A stretch of DNA of 64,000 bases from Nonomuraea angiospora (GTDB lineage Bacteria; Actinomycetota; Actinomycetes; Streptosporangiales; Streptosporangiaceae), in NCBI RefSeq assembly GCF_014873145.1, contig NZ_JADBEK010000001.1, forward strand, positions 7,502,001 to 7,566,000. Direction: 5' to 3'. The notes under the pieces were generated by a model. It saw only the letters and a program-made list of their open reading frames with translations. It ran no database searches and was not told where the DNA came from. Each line of letters begins with the position of its first letter. Position 1 is the stretch's first letter. The position numbers and the translations under genes were made by a program. Shown piece after piece: positions 56,600 through 64,000 of this stretch.

Positions 56600-56630
56600 T
56601 TCTTGGGGGGATAACTTCTTGGGGGATAAC
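56600..56630 (-). promoter_or_regulatory. Tandem repeat in the chaplin leader
   Basis: ttcttggggggataac (56600-56615) is followed at once by ttcttgggggataac (56616-56630), 21 bases upstream of the chaplin start. It may be an operator pair or a C-tract regulatory leader; no known regulator site is recognised. Confidence 0.55.
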
Positions 56631-56814
56631 GGAACGGTTCGCGGGCAGCCCGAGGCCGTGCGAGGTTTCGCGCACAGCGGAGACCTCGGATTCGCGAACA
56701 GCTGAACTGACGTGTTTGTGCACCCGCCGGCGGAGAGGCGTCTCAGATCGCGCTCAACCGCGTTACTTCGGAAAGGGGCCGGTCAACGAAAGGACCGGCA
56801 GCTGCAAGGCGGGA

Positions 56815-57408
56815 TCAGTCAGGCGAGAAGGAGGGGTCGTCCGCCGCTGTGCGGACGACGGGGGCAGGCACCCGCGCCAGGAGGGCGCGCGTCACCTGCA
56901 GCCGCGGGTCGAACACGGACCTCGCGACGTCCCCCGCAGCGGCACCGAAGGAGCCGCTGCCACCGCCGTTGGGCACCAAGCCATTGGTGTCCAGGATCTT
57001 TCCGGCGGTGGATGGCGATGGCAGGCCAGGATCCTGCTGGCTGTTGAGCCCGTCGACCGTGCGCCCGGCCATGGCCTGGGCGTTGTCATCGGGGCTGGTG
57101 AGGGAGTGAGGCGCCTGAGCGGACGCGGCTCCGTCCACGGTCTGCGCGGCCGTGGTCTTCGCGTGCGCGTCCGCCGTAGGAGTCGCCACTTCGGCCGCCG
57201 CCGGGGCGGCGGTGAGCATGCCGAAGATGACGGCGAACAGCCATCCGGCGGCTACCAGGGCGCCGACCGTGACTGCCCGCACGACGAGCCGCCGGGCACC
57301 GGCCGCGAACCGCGCCATCCGGTCAACCCGAACGGTGTCCGGGACGGTCACGGGCAGGCGATGCGCACCGAGGGCCACAGCCCTCCGCTGCACCACCTTG
57401 CGCGCCAC
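56815..57408 (-). CDS. Secreted or single-pass membrane protein, unknown
   Basis: 197 residues from GTG with gggagg upstream. A basic N-terminus, one long hydrophobic helix (AVTVGALVAAGWLFAVIFGM) ending APAAAE, and then a low-complexity tail with a repeated motif (TAAQTVDGAASAQ, MAGRTVDGLNSQQ). No family recognised. It lies upstream of the chaplin-like gene on the same strand and may be a co-expressed envelope protein. Confidence 0.65.
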   Translation of the reverse strand: MARKVVQRRAVALGAHRLPVTVPDTVRVDRMARFAAGARRLVVRAVTVGALVAAGWLFAVIFGMLTAAPAAAEVATPTADAHAKTTAAQTVDGAASAQAPHSLTSPDDNAQAMAGRTVDGLNSQQDPGLPSPSTAGKILDTNGLVPNGGGSGSFGAAAGDVARSVFDPRLQVTRALLARVPAPVVRTAADDPSFSPD

Positions 57409-57750
57409 GTGACCTCCCGCACTCCAGAACCGGCCTCATTTGTCGTGAGGCCGGTCCATGGACTCACCCCTCAACGGTCCGTAACCGTAGCAGCACTCAA
57501 GGTTGCCGCAAGAGCTTTTCATCGGAGACCCAGAAATTCGCCAACTCCCCATGGGCCAAACCCCCACCAACTGCCCCAACACCCTCTGGCGTACGCCAGC
57601 GGGACCCCATCAGGAGCTCTCGGCCGCCCCATATCCCGGCTCTTGGAGACACCTCGGGGAGGCGAGCTGATTCTTGGTATGACGCACCCCTCAGAGTTTG
57701 CTAACCTTACTGAGCCGACGCGAGATGACGGTCCCGCGTGCAGGCACCAA
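57409..57750. other. Spacer with leader hairpin (57429-57455)
   Basis: The only clear structure is a perfect 10-bp stem ACCGGCCTCA / TGAGGCCGGT with a 7-base loop, 21 bases upstream of the minus-strand GTG at 57408. It would lie in that gene's leader and could affect its translation. The rest of the 342 bases has no gene; the right end holds the tRNA-Leu promoter. Confidence 0.55.
57679..57707 (+). promoter_or_regulatory. Probable tRNA-Leu promoter
   Basis: ATGACG (57679-57684), 17 bases, then TAACCT (57702-57707) fits a housekeeping sigma promoter, with transcription expected about 37 bases before the tRNA. Confidence 0.5.
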
Positions 57751-57836
57751 GTCCGGGTGGCGGAATAGGCAGACGCGCTAGCTTGAGGTGCTAGTGCCCA
57801 GTGATGGGCATGGGGGTTCAAGTCCCCCCTCGGACA
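57751..57836 (+). tRNA. tRNA-Leu (anticodon GAG)
   Basis: Class II tRNA with long variable arm. Acceptor GTCCGGG pairs with CTCGGAC; anticodon arm GCTAGCTTGAGGTGCTAG carries GAG; variable arm TGCCCAGTGATGGGCA; T-arm GGGGGTTCAAGTCCCCC. Discriminator A; CCA is not encoded directly. Confidence 0.95.
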
Positions 57837-57854
57837 CAAACAGGTCGCCTATGG

Positions 57855-57894
57855 GTCCTGGTCACGGGTAGACGTGACCAGGACTTTCTGTTTT
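57855..57894 (+). terminator. Intrinsic terminator after tRNA-Leu
   Basis: Perfect 12-bp stem GTCCTGGTCACG / CGTGACCAGGAC with a 6-base loop, followed by TTTCTGTTTT. Starts 19 bases after the tRNA. Confidence 0.92.
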
Positions 57895-57907
57895 GACGGG
57901 TGGTAGA

Positions 57908-58171
57908 TCACTCGCCGCGGTCCTGCGGACAAGCTCTTCCTTGGATCCATCCGGCGACGAGCGCCGGCTCGGCGCCCGCCTCAAGGGCAGCCCGATGCTG
58001 GGCGAGCTTGCGGTCACACCCGGCGATCTGGCGGCGCGCCATGGCGAGCGCTTGGGCCTCGGGCGGTGTCACGTCCTGTGCGGCCGTCAGGACGTCGAGG
58101 ATCTGGTCGACGTTGTGGTGCGCGAACAGTTGGCCCAGCCAGCGCATCCAACTCTCTCCGACCGGGACCAA
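57908..58171 (-). pseudogene. Serine-recombinase C-terminal remnant
   Basis: The 87-codon frame reads WLGQLFAHHNVDQILDVLTA, then CDRKLAQHRAALEAGAEPAL and VAGWI. This pattern is familiar from the C-terminal helical part of large serine recombinases of actinobacterial mobile elements. The catalytic and zinc-ribbon parts are missing. Its place just after tRNA-Leu suggests the leftover of an integrated element. Confidence 0.6.
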
Positions 58172-58246
58172 CGGAGGAGTGAGGGATGAGGGCGCGACAT
58201 CCCATCGGTGAGCGTCTTGATGGTGGTGCGGGCACCACCATGCAGA

Positions 58247-59150
58247 ATGTCGCCCGTGAAAGTCCTGACTGCCACGCGGAACGCGGCGCTCTTCCTGATA
58301 CTCGGGTCAGGCACAGCGCTGCTCGCGCTGCCGCTGTTCTGGCTGGTCGTCAGCACCACTCTGCTGAGCCTGGCCGGCATCGGCCTGCCTTTGGTCCCGC
58401 CGGTGACGCGTCTGGTCAGGCGGCTGGCCGGATGGCAGCGCCGCCGCCTGGCGATGCCGGCTCCGCCGTACCTGCCGCTTGAGGGACCGCTGCCGATACG
58501 CGTGCGCGCGGCCGTGGGCGAGCCTGCCATGCCGCGGGAGGTGCTCTGGCTCCTCGCTCACGGCCTTAGCGGCACCGTGCTCGGTTTCCTGGCACTCGGC
58601 CTGCCCGTGGCCGCGCTCAACGCGGCCACTGTGCCGCTGTGGTGGTGGTTCACGCCGGGCAGCCCGCCCTCGGTGCTCGGCTACGCCATCGACTCCTGGC
58701 CGCTGGCCCTGACGGGCCCGTTCGTCGCCGCCGGCTATCTGGGCGCGGCCTGCCTGATCCTGCCGACCGCCGCCGGCCTGTCCGAACGACTCAGCCGCAG
58801 CCTGCTCAAATCCCTGGGCCGGGTAGGGCTGGCGCAGCAGGTGGCGCTGCTGACCGCGGCCAGGGCCTCCGCGCTCGAGGCCCACGCGCAGGAGCTCAGG
58901 CGCATCGAACGTACTCTGCACGACGGCACACAGAACCGCCTCGTCGCCGTCGTCATGCACCTCGGCATGCTCGAACGCGCCCTGGCCGACGTCCCCGAGA
59001 GCACCCGGCGGCTGGCCGGACGGGCCCAGGAGGCCGCCTCCGACGCGCTGGTCAACCTGCGTGACGCCATCCGGGCCATCCACCCGCCCGTCCTCACTGA
59101 ACACGGGCTCGACGGCGCGCTCGCCGCGCTGGCCGCGCGCAGCCCCGTCC
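58247..59150 (+). pseudogene. Sensor histidine kinase truncated before its ATPase domain
   Basis: The N-terminal membrane helices (LFLILGSGTALLALPLFWLV, VLGFLALGLPVAAL) and a HisKA_3 region (RRIERTLHDGTQNRLVAVVM, phospho-acceptor His in LHDG) are intact through AIRAIHPPVLTEHGLDGALA. After AALAARSPVP the sequence stops resembling a kinase and runs antisense into a serine hydrolase. The frame stays open to 59374, but those last 75 codons are read from the wrong strand. The HATPase domain and any response regulator are missing. Confidence 0.8.
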
Positions 59151-59592
59151 CCTGGAGCAGCTGGCGGACCGTGATCAGGCGGCCGTCGTTCCCGTTGCCA
59201 CGCACCAGCCCCGGCAGGTACTTCTCAACCGGCGCGTCCAGCTCGACCTTGCCCTCACCGGCCAACTGCAGCACGACCGCGGCGGTGAAGGTCTTGGTGT
59301 TGCTCGCGATACGCACCCGCCCGTTGACCGGGACCCGCGCCCGCGTGGCCAGGTCGCCCACACCCGCGGTGTAGTCCCGGACGCGCCCGTCGCGCTCCCT
59401 CACCGCTGCCAGCGCACCAGGGAACCGGCCGCCGCCGACCAGCTCATTCAGCGCAGTCTGCACGGCGTCGCCCGGCTGGTCACGTGGAACGGCGTCAGCG
59501 GCGGCCGGGCTGGAGGTCCCCAGCACGAGGGCCAAGACCGCCGCGACGCCTGCCCGGGCACCGCTGGAAGGGACGCAAACATACTGTGACAT
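59150..59592 (-). pseudogene. Secreted serine hydrolase (beta-lactamase fold), 3' truncated
   Basis: N-terminal signal (AGVAAVLALVLGTSSPAAA), then FPGALAAVRERDGRV, VRIASNTKTFTAAVVLQLAG with the SxxK-like site altered to SNTK, and RLITVRQLLQ. It then breaks where HTSGLPDY normally follows. The remaining two thirds are absent; the DNA beyond belongs to the truncated kinase on the other strand. Relatives are secreted D-Ala-D-Ala carboxypeptidase-like enzymes. Confidence 0.8.
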
Positions 59593-59627
59593 CGGAGAAC
59601 TCCCTTAATGACGTGGTTGCGATGTCA

Positions 59628-59822
59628 TCAAGGATGTCGGCGCGTCCAGCTCGTGATCGATCCCGCGCGTGGGTGTCTGCGCACTACAGCCGGCACCACC
59701 GCCAAACCGATCACACCATTCGCCTCGGCCGGCCAGCGCAACGCCAGGAAGTCCTGCACCAGGCGCCGACAGGTCGCGAGGTGATTGTTGACGGTCGCGG
59801 CGGCACGCTTCTCCTGGCCCGG
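59628..59822 (-). pseudogene. Possible tyrosine-recombinase fragment
   Basis: A frame reading EKRAAATVNNHLATCRRLVQ, then DFLALRWPAEANG, resembles the N-terminal DNA-binding domain of phage-type integrases. It is followed by unrelated codons and a stop; no catalytic domain is present. It lies between the truncated hydrolase and the subtilase stop. The match is short, hence tentative. Confidence 0.35.
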
Positions 59823-59827
59823 CTGGA

Positions 59828-62800
59828 TCACGTCGCTGGGCCGACCGCGTACGCGCGTACGATCGTCTGCGTCAGCCCGCCGCCCGACCCGTTCTGCGCC
59901 GTCACGCGCAGCGACACGAATCCCGGCGTTGCCGGGTTCCGCACCAGGGCCGTCCACCCCGATCCGGACGCCGCCACCGGCACGGCGTGCCAGGTCGCCC
60001 CGTCGTCGGCCGACGTCTCCAGCCGCAGCCGCTTGACCGGCCCGGCGCCTTGGGCGCGTTCGACCCGGATGGGCAGCCGGGTCAGCGAGCCCGGCGTGGC
60101 CCGGTTGGCGTCGTCGAGCCCGTCCGGCACGTACCGCACCGCCATCAGCGGCAGCGCCTGACGCTCGGCTGTGTGCGACGAACGGAACGTCCAGGCCGCC
60201 TCCACCTTCGTGGACAGCACGGACTGCCTGTTCATGGACGTGCTCAGCGTGTACGAGGCGGCCCCGGCGGGCAGTTCGGCACGCAGCTCGCACCGCTCCG
60301 GCAGGGCGATCAGGCAGTCGGTGATCTCGGAGGTCGCGAGCACCTTGCCGTCGCCCGCGAGCGTGACGGTTCCCGTCGCGGAGACGTCCGTCCCGGCCCT
60401 GCCCGCGACGCCGTCGGCGAACAGGCCGCCCCCGGCGAACACCAGCTCGTCCCCGGTACGGCTGCCGCCGCCCCGGCTGAGCGACGGCCCGGCCACCGCG
60501 GTGTTCCAGGTCTCGCTCGTGTGCCCGGGCCGCACGACCTCGCCGTCGTCCACCAGCACGTGCGTGTCGATCTCCAGCGCGCTGTCCCACACCAGCCCCG
60601 GCGTACGGTAGAAGGTGAGCGTGCCGGGCAGCTTGATCGCCTCATCGACCGAGCTGGTGTACGACGCCGGTCCCGTCCCGAGGCGGGGCGCGAAGAGCGG
60701 CGAGCCCGTGTCACCCGTGGCCCGGTAGTTCGCGGTCACCTTGGCCAGGTCCTTCCGTTTGGTGTCGTACACCGGGTTCTGGGTGATCCCGTCGCCGTGG
60801 CGGGCGGCCACGTCGTAGACGACGTCCCGGTTCTGCCACACGCTCCTGATCGCCGAACGCAGGCCCCGTTGGCGCACGGGCACGACGTACGTCCCGCCGG
60901 AGCGCCGGTAGGTGAACCAGGCGAGCTCCCAGGGGCCGTTGGCCAGGTAAACGAAGCCGCCGAAGATCGGTTTTGCCGCCGGGTCGTCGATGGTGGCGCG
61001 CACCTCCTTGCCCTGGCGGGCGTCCAGCGTCACCTTCAGGTCGGCGGTGACCGTGAGCGGGGTGTGGGCGATCGTGCTCCTGTCGCTCTCCCCCGTCTCC
61101 GAGAACAGGTTCCACTTCCCCTTGGCCAGCCGCAGGGTGGCGGTGCCGTCCCTGAACGACACGTCACGGAAGGCGCCGGTCGCCTCGTCGTAGACCTGCG
61201 CGTACGGGTCCGCGGGTCGTCCTTGCGCGTCCACGGCGTTCACGGTCACGTCGTACGACTCGGGCTCGACGTACGCGCCGGCCGGGGTGCGGATCACGGT
61301 CTCGCCCGACCTGGCGGTGATCACGCCCGGGTGCTCGCCCGTGGACGCGCCGCGGGCGTCGATCGTGAGCGTGACCGGCGCGCTGCCCCCGGCGGGCACC
61401 TCGACGCGCTCGGCGGACAGCTTCAGCACCTCGCCCTCCGCGGTCAGGTCGAGGGTGATCGGGGTGTCGCCGCTGTTGACATAGGTGAGCGTGCGGGTCG
61501 CCACCTGCTCACTGCCGGCGGGCGTCCCGGTCGACGTCTGCTCGACGTACGGAAAGGCCGCCCACAGGGTGCCGGGTTCGGCCGTCACCGGCTGGGCCAG
61601 GGCGCGCACCAGGTCGACCAGCCCCGCTCCCTGCTGGTACGGGGTCGCGTCCGGCTGCGGCGCGGCGCTGCCGATCAGGGCGGCCTTGAGCCGCTGACCC
61701 GTCCAGTCCGGGTGACGCTGAGCCAGGATCGCGGCCGCTCCCGCCACGTGCGGAGCGGCCATCGAGGTGCCGCTGCGGGCCACGTGCCGCCCACCCGGCG
61801 CCGCCGCCACGATGCCCACGCCGGGCGCGGTGACGTCCGGCTTGATCGCGTGGTCGCCGTCGCGCGGACCCCTGCTGGAGAAGGGCGCCAGGCGATCGGC
61901 CCGGTCCACGGCGCCCACGGCGAGCGCGGCGTCGGCGCCGGCCGGGCTGAGCAGCGGACTGGCGCCGGTGTTGCCCGCCGCCACCACGAACAGCGCGCCG
62001 GTACGCTCCGACAGCGTGTTCAGCGCCTGCTCGACCGGGTCCAGGTCGGGGGTGTCGGGCGCGCCGAGGCTCATGTTGACGACCTTGGCCTTGACCTCGA
62101 CGGCCGCCCACTCCATCCCGGCCAGGATGGCGGACTCGAATATGCCGCTCGCCCCGCCCACCTTGGCAACCGCGAGCTTCGCGTCCGGTGCGACACCCCT
62201 GTACGTCTCGTCCGCGCTCGCCACGATCGAGGCCACATGCGTGCCATGGCCGGATAAGTCCCTGACGTCGGTGTCCTCGCTGAAGTTGCGCGACTGCGTG
62301 ACCACGCCCTTCAGGTCGGGATGATCGGGATCGTAGCCGCTGTCGAGAACGGCGACCGTGACTCCCTTGCCCGTCATGCCCTGCTTCCACGCCTGAGGGG
62401 CGCCGATCTGCTTGACGCTCTGGTCGAGGGCGAAGGAGCGCTGCCCGTCCAGCCAGATCTTCGTGGCGGCGGTCGTACGGGCGCCGCCGATCAGGTCCTT
62501 CCACGTCTGGGCCGCGCCCGACTTGGGCACGCGCACCGCGGTCATGCCGAGAGCGGCGACCCGGCGCTCCTCCCGCGCGCCCCGCAGCCCGCCTCCTTGG
62601 ACGATCAGTGGGAGGTCGTTCCTGTCGGCGTCGCCGTAGTGCCAGCTCAGGAGCTGGGTGACGTCGAAAAGGCGCCGGTCGAGCCTCCCCTGGGCGATCA
62701 GCGGCAGGGCGTCGGAGGGGATCACGTACAGATGGCCTCCGTGCACCTGCCGCATGAACCCCACCTCCCTGCCCGCGCCCGGCTCGACCCGGTATCCGCC

Positions 62801-62947
62801 CCCGGCCACGATGACCCGGTCCCCGGTGAGCAACGTCACCCCGTTCCCCCGAGCTGTGCTCGTTTGGGTGGTGTTCCCTCCGGTCGTGGGCGCCGGGAGC
62901 GGGGCTGCCGCCAGCAGCGCGGCGGCCACCGCCATGCGGAGGATCAT
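59828..62947 (-). CDS. Large secreted subtilase (S8)
   Basis: 1039 residues. A signal peptide (MILRMAVAAALLAAAPLP) and propeptide-like region precede a catalytic domain with Asp in VAVLDSGYDPDHPDLKG near residue 205, His in LSGHGTHVASIVAS and Ser in SGTSMAAPHVAGAAA. About 550 residues of beta-rich C-terminal domains follow, as in Streptomyces secreted subtilases. ATG at 62947 overlaps the stop of the preceding gene (ATGA), with ggagg upstream. Probably extracellular, controlled by the sigma gene at the head of the operon. Confidence 0.93.
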   Translation of the reverse strand: MILRMAVAAALLAAAPLPAPTTGGNTTQTSTARGNGVTLLTGDRVIVAGGGYRVEPGAGREVGFMRQVHGGHLYVIPSDALPLIAQGRLDRRLFDVTQLLSWHYGDADRNDLPLIVQGGGLRGAREERRVAALGMTAVRVPKSGAAQTWKDLIGGARTTAATKIWLDGQRSFALDQSVKQIGAPQAWKQGMTGKGVTVAVLDSGYDPDHPDLKGVVTQSRNFSEDTDVRDLSGHGTHVASIVASADETYRGVAPDAKLAVAKVGGASGIFESAILAGMEWAAVEVKAKVVNMSLGAPDTPDLDPVEQALNTLSERTGALFVVAAGNTGASPLLSPAGADAALAVGAVDRADRLAPFSSRGPRDGDHAIKPDVTAPGVGIVAAAPGGRHVARSGTSMAAPHVAGAAAILAQRHPDWTGQRLKAALIGSAAPQPDATPYQQGAGLVDLVRALAQPVTAEPGTLWAAFPYVEQTSTGTPAGSEQVATRTLTYVNSGDTPITLDLTAEGEVLKLSAERVEVPAGGSAPVTLTIDARGASTGEHPGVITARSGETVIRTPAGAYVEPESYDVTVNAVDAQGRPADPYAQVYDEATGAFRDVSFRDGTATLRLAKGKWNLFSETGESDRSTIAHTPLTVTADLKVTLDARQGKEVRATIDDPAAKPIFGGFVYLANGPWELAWFTYRRSGGTYVVPVRQRGLRSAIRSVWQNRDVVYDVAARHGDGITQNPVYDTKRKDLAKVTANYRATGDTGSPLFAPRLGTGPASYTSSVDEAIKLPGTLTFYRTPGLVWDSALEIDTHVLVDDGEVVRPGHTSETWNTAVAGPSLSRGGGSRTGDELVFAGGGLFADGVAGRAGTDVSATGTVTLAGDGKVLATSEITDCLIALPERCELRAELPAGAASYTLSTSMNRQSVLSTKVEAAWTFRSSHTAERQALPLMAVRYVPDGLDDANRATPGSLTRLPIRVERAQGAGPVKRLRLETSADDGATWHAVPVAASGSGWTALVRNPATPGFVSLRVTAQNGSGGGLTQTIVRAYAVGPAT

Positions 62948-63804
62948 GAACCGCACCCCTCCTTCCCCAGGATCGTCCTCAGCAGCTCGCCGTCCATCGG
63001 CGTCTCGCTCACGACCAGGTCCGCCGTGCCGTACGAGGCCAGGCCGCCGCCCATCACGTACATGGAGTCGGGCACCGAAGCAGTGACCTGCGCGTCCTCG
63101 CCCCGCTCGCCGGGCCGCTTGACGGCGTACTCCCTGACGCTCACGCCCAGTTCCTTCAGCCGTTCCCGCACCTCGCTCACCGGCCGGTTGTAGAACGGCT
63201 GGCAGTGCAGGGGCTCGCCGTCGTCGTGCAGACCGGCGCTGGCCTGGTATTCCTCCCCGGGACGGCCCTCACGGCCGAGCAGGATGTCCGCCTGGGCGGT
63301 GAAGTCCTTGGCGATGGTGACGCCGATCGGGCACTGCCGGTAGCGCCCGCACTGTTCCGGCCGGTCGATCGTCTTGATCTTGTCTGCGTACGGGAAGGGG
63401 CCCTCCTTCCAGCCGGGCGTGTCGGTGGAGATCTCCCCGACGAAGCTCGGGCTCACGGGCACGACCTTCAGCGAGACCTTGAGCCCCAGCCCGCGCAGCC
63501 TGCTCTCGTACACCTCGGGCTTGGCGTAGAGATCCTTGACCTCGATGACGTAGTGGTCACCCTCCTCCTTGACGTCGAGCGCGGCGGCGGCGGGGGAGGC
63601 GGTGAGGAACGTGGGCAGCGCCCAGGCGGCGACCGTCGCCGCGATCGGCAGCGCCACCGCCCACCTCCTCCTCTTCTTCAGCGGCTTCTGCAGCGGCGCG
63701 GCGTCGTCCATGATCTGGGTCAGCATCTCCCGCGCCCCCGGCGTCAGGCCGGGTCCGGGGTCGGGGGCGAGGCTCCTGACGATGTCGTCGACGTCGGTGT
63801 TCAC
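62944..63804 (-). CDS. Single-pass membrane protein, likely sigma-associated
   Basis: 286 residues. The cytoplasmic N-terminus (MNTDVDDIVRSLAPDPGPGL) has the layout of CU044-type anti-sigma-like proteins; one helix (AVALPIAATVAAWALPTFL) and an external domain with Cys residues (EQCGRYRQCPIG, HCQPFYNRPVSE, KEGCGS) follow. GTG overlaps the sigma stop and the stop overlaps the subtilase start, so the three are translated together. A negative regulator of the sigma factor is the natural guess; there is no zinc-anti-sigma motif. Confidence 0.78.
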   Translation of the reverse strand: MNTDVDDIVRSLAPDPGPGLTPGAREMLTQIMDDAAPLQKPLKKRRRWAVALPIAATVAAWALPTFLTASPAAAALDVKEEGDHYVIEVKDLYAKPEVYESRLRGLGLKVSLKVVPVSPSFVGEISTDTPGWKEGPFPYADKIKTIDRPEQCGRYRQCPIGVTIAKDFTAQADILLGREGRPGEEYQASAGLHDDGEPLHCQPFYNRPVSEVRERLKELGVSVREYAVKRPGERGEDAQVTASVPDSMYVMGGGLASYGTADLVVSETPMDGELLRTILGKEGCGS

Positions 63805-64000
63805 GCGTTCTCCTTGGCGAGGTTCACGGCGCGCGGGCCGTAGGTGGTCAGGTCGGCGTCGGCGCGGGCCAGCTCGACGGCCAGCCGCTTGCGGGCCCGG
63901 TGCAGGCGCTGGCGGGCCGCCGTGGAGGAGCAGCCGAGGACTTTGGCGATCTGCGGCGTGTCGAGCCCCTCCCAGCCGACCAGGGACAGCAGCTCCCTGT
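63801..64000 (-). CDS. ECF sigma factor, C-terminal part (gene runs off the window)
   Basis: The visible 65 codons encode sigma region 4: LSLVGWEGLDTPQIAKVLGC, then SSTAARQRLHRARKRLAVEL, a helix-turn-helix that reads the -35 element. The stop overlaps the next GTG (GTGA). The region 2 part lies beyond the right edge. It heads the operon with the membrane protein and subtilase. Confidence 0.88.
   Translation of the reverse strand, partial: RELLSLVGWEGLDTPQIAKVLGCSSTAARQRLHRARKRLAVELARADADLTTYGPRAVNLAKENA

Noticed and set aside
58087..58530. Minus-strand frame over the sensor kinase start
   Set aside because: It is the reverse-strand shadow of the kinase membrane region and of the recombinase remnant, rich in Arg/Ser with no motif.

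Overview
The window comes from a high-GC actinobacterium of the filamentous, spore-forming type. The organism is inferred from very high G+C in third codon positions, dense start/stop overlaps (ATGA, GTGA), many GTG starts, a chaplin-type surface protein, a thymidylate kinase fused to a transporter-like membrane domain, and the order ftsH-folE-folP beside hpt-tilS-dacB-ppa. Streptosporangiaceae (Nonomuraea-like) is my best guess. No 16S or other decisive marker is present.

Region 1 (1-16.1 kb) is mostly housekeeping on the minus strand: ppa, dacB, a DUF2342 metalloprotease, tilS, hpt, ftsH, folE, folP and an NTF2-like gene cut by the window start. It continues with an NlpC/P60 hydrolase, an ECF sigma factor fused to a membrane segment and Pro/Thr tail, a lipoprotein, an ABC-F ATPase, a VapBC pair with a truncated toxin, and a Tat-exported TagC-like propeller. 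An identical 109-bp tandem element lies beside dacB.

Region 2 (16.2-30.1 kb) is a carbohydrate-use island. A plus-strand operon (DUF5005 protein, DUF4432 epimerase, SDR) faces a minus-strand operon (GntR/FadR regulator, solute-binding protein, two permeases, GH38 alpha-mannosidase, GlucD-like dehydratase, S10 peptidase). Near-identical 17-bp sites lie in front of the regulator and in front of the plus-strand operon, so both are probably controlled by that regulator. No transporter ATPase is encoded. An I36 inhibitor-like protein and a lipoprotein sit between the two operons.

Region 3 (30-43.8 kb) is accessory. It has a DUF305 lipoprotein, a RibD-type reductase, a phosphotransferase, a seven-bladed WD40 protein, a methyltransferase broken by one extra base in a C6 run, a two-component system, an ankyrin protein, small membrane proteins, a solenoid-like repeat protein and a GcvH-like protein without its lipoyl lysine. 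It ends at a tRNA-Thr.

Region 4 (43.9-57.4 kb) returns to core genes (ricT, holB, tmk fusion, topA) mixed with secreted FtsX-ectodomain duplicates, an XRE regulator with a likely self-operator, a metallophosphoesterase, DUF5703 and an eight-repeat chaplin-like protein.

Region 5 (57.7-64 kb) begins at tRNA-Leu, followed by a rearrangement scar: a recombinase remnant, a sensor kinase and a serine hydrolase joined tail to tail at about 59150, and a possible integrase remnant. It ends with an operon of ECF sigma factor, membrane protein and large secreted subtilase.
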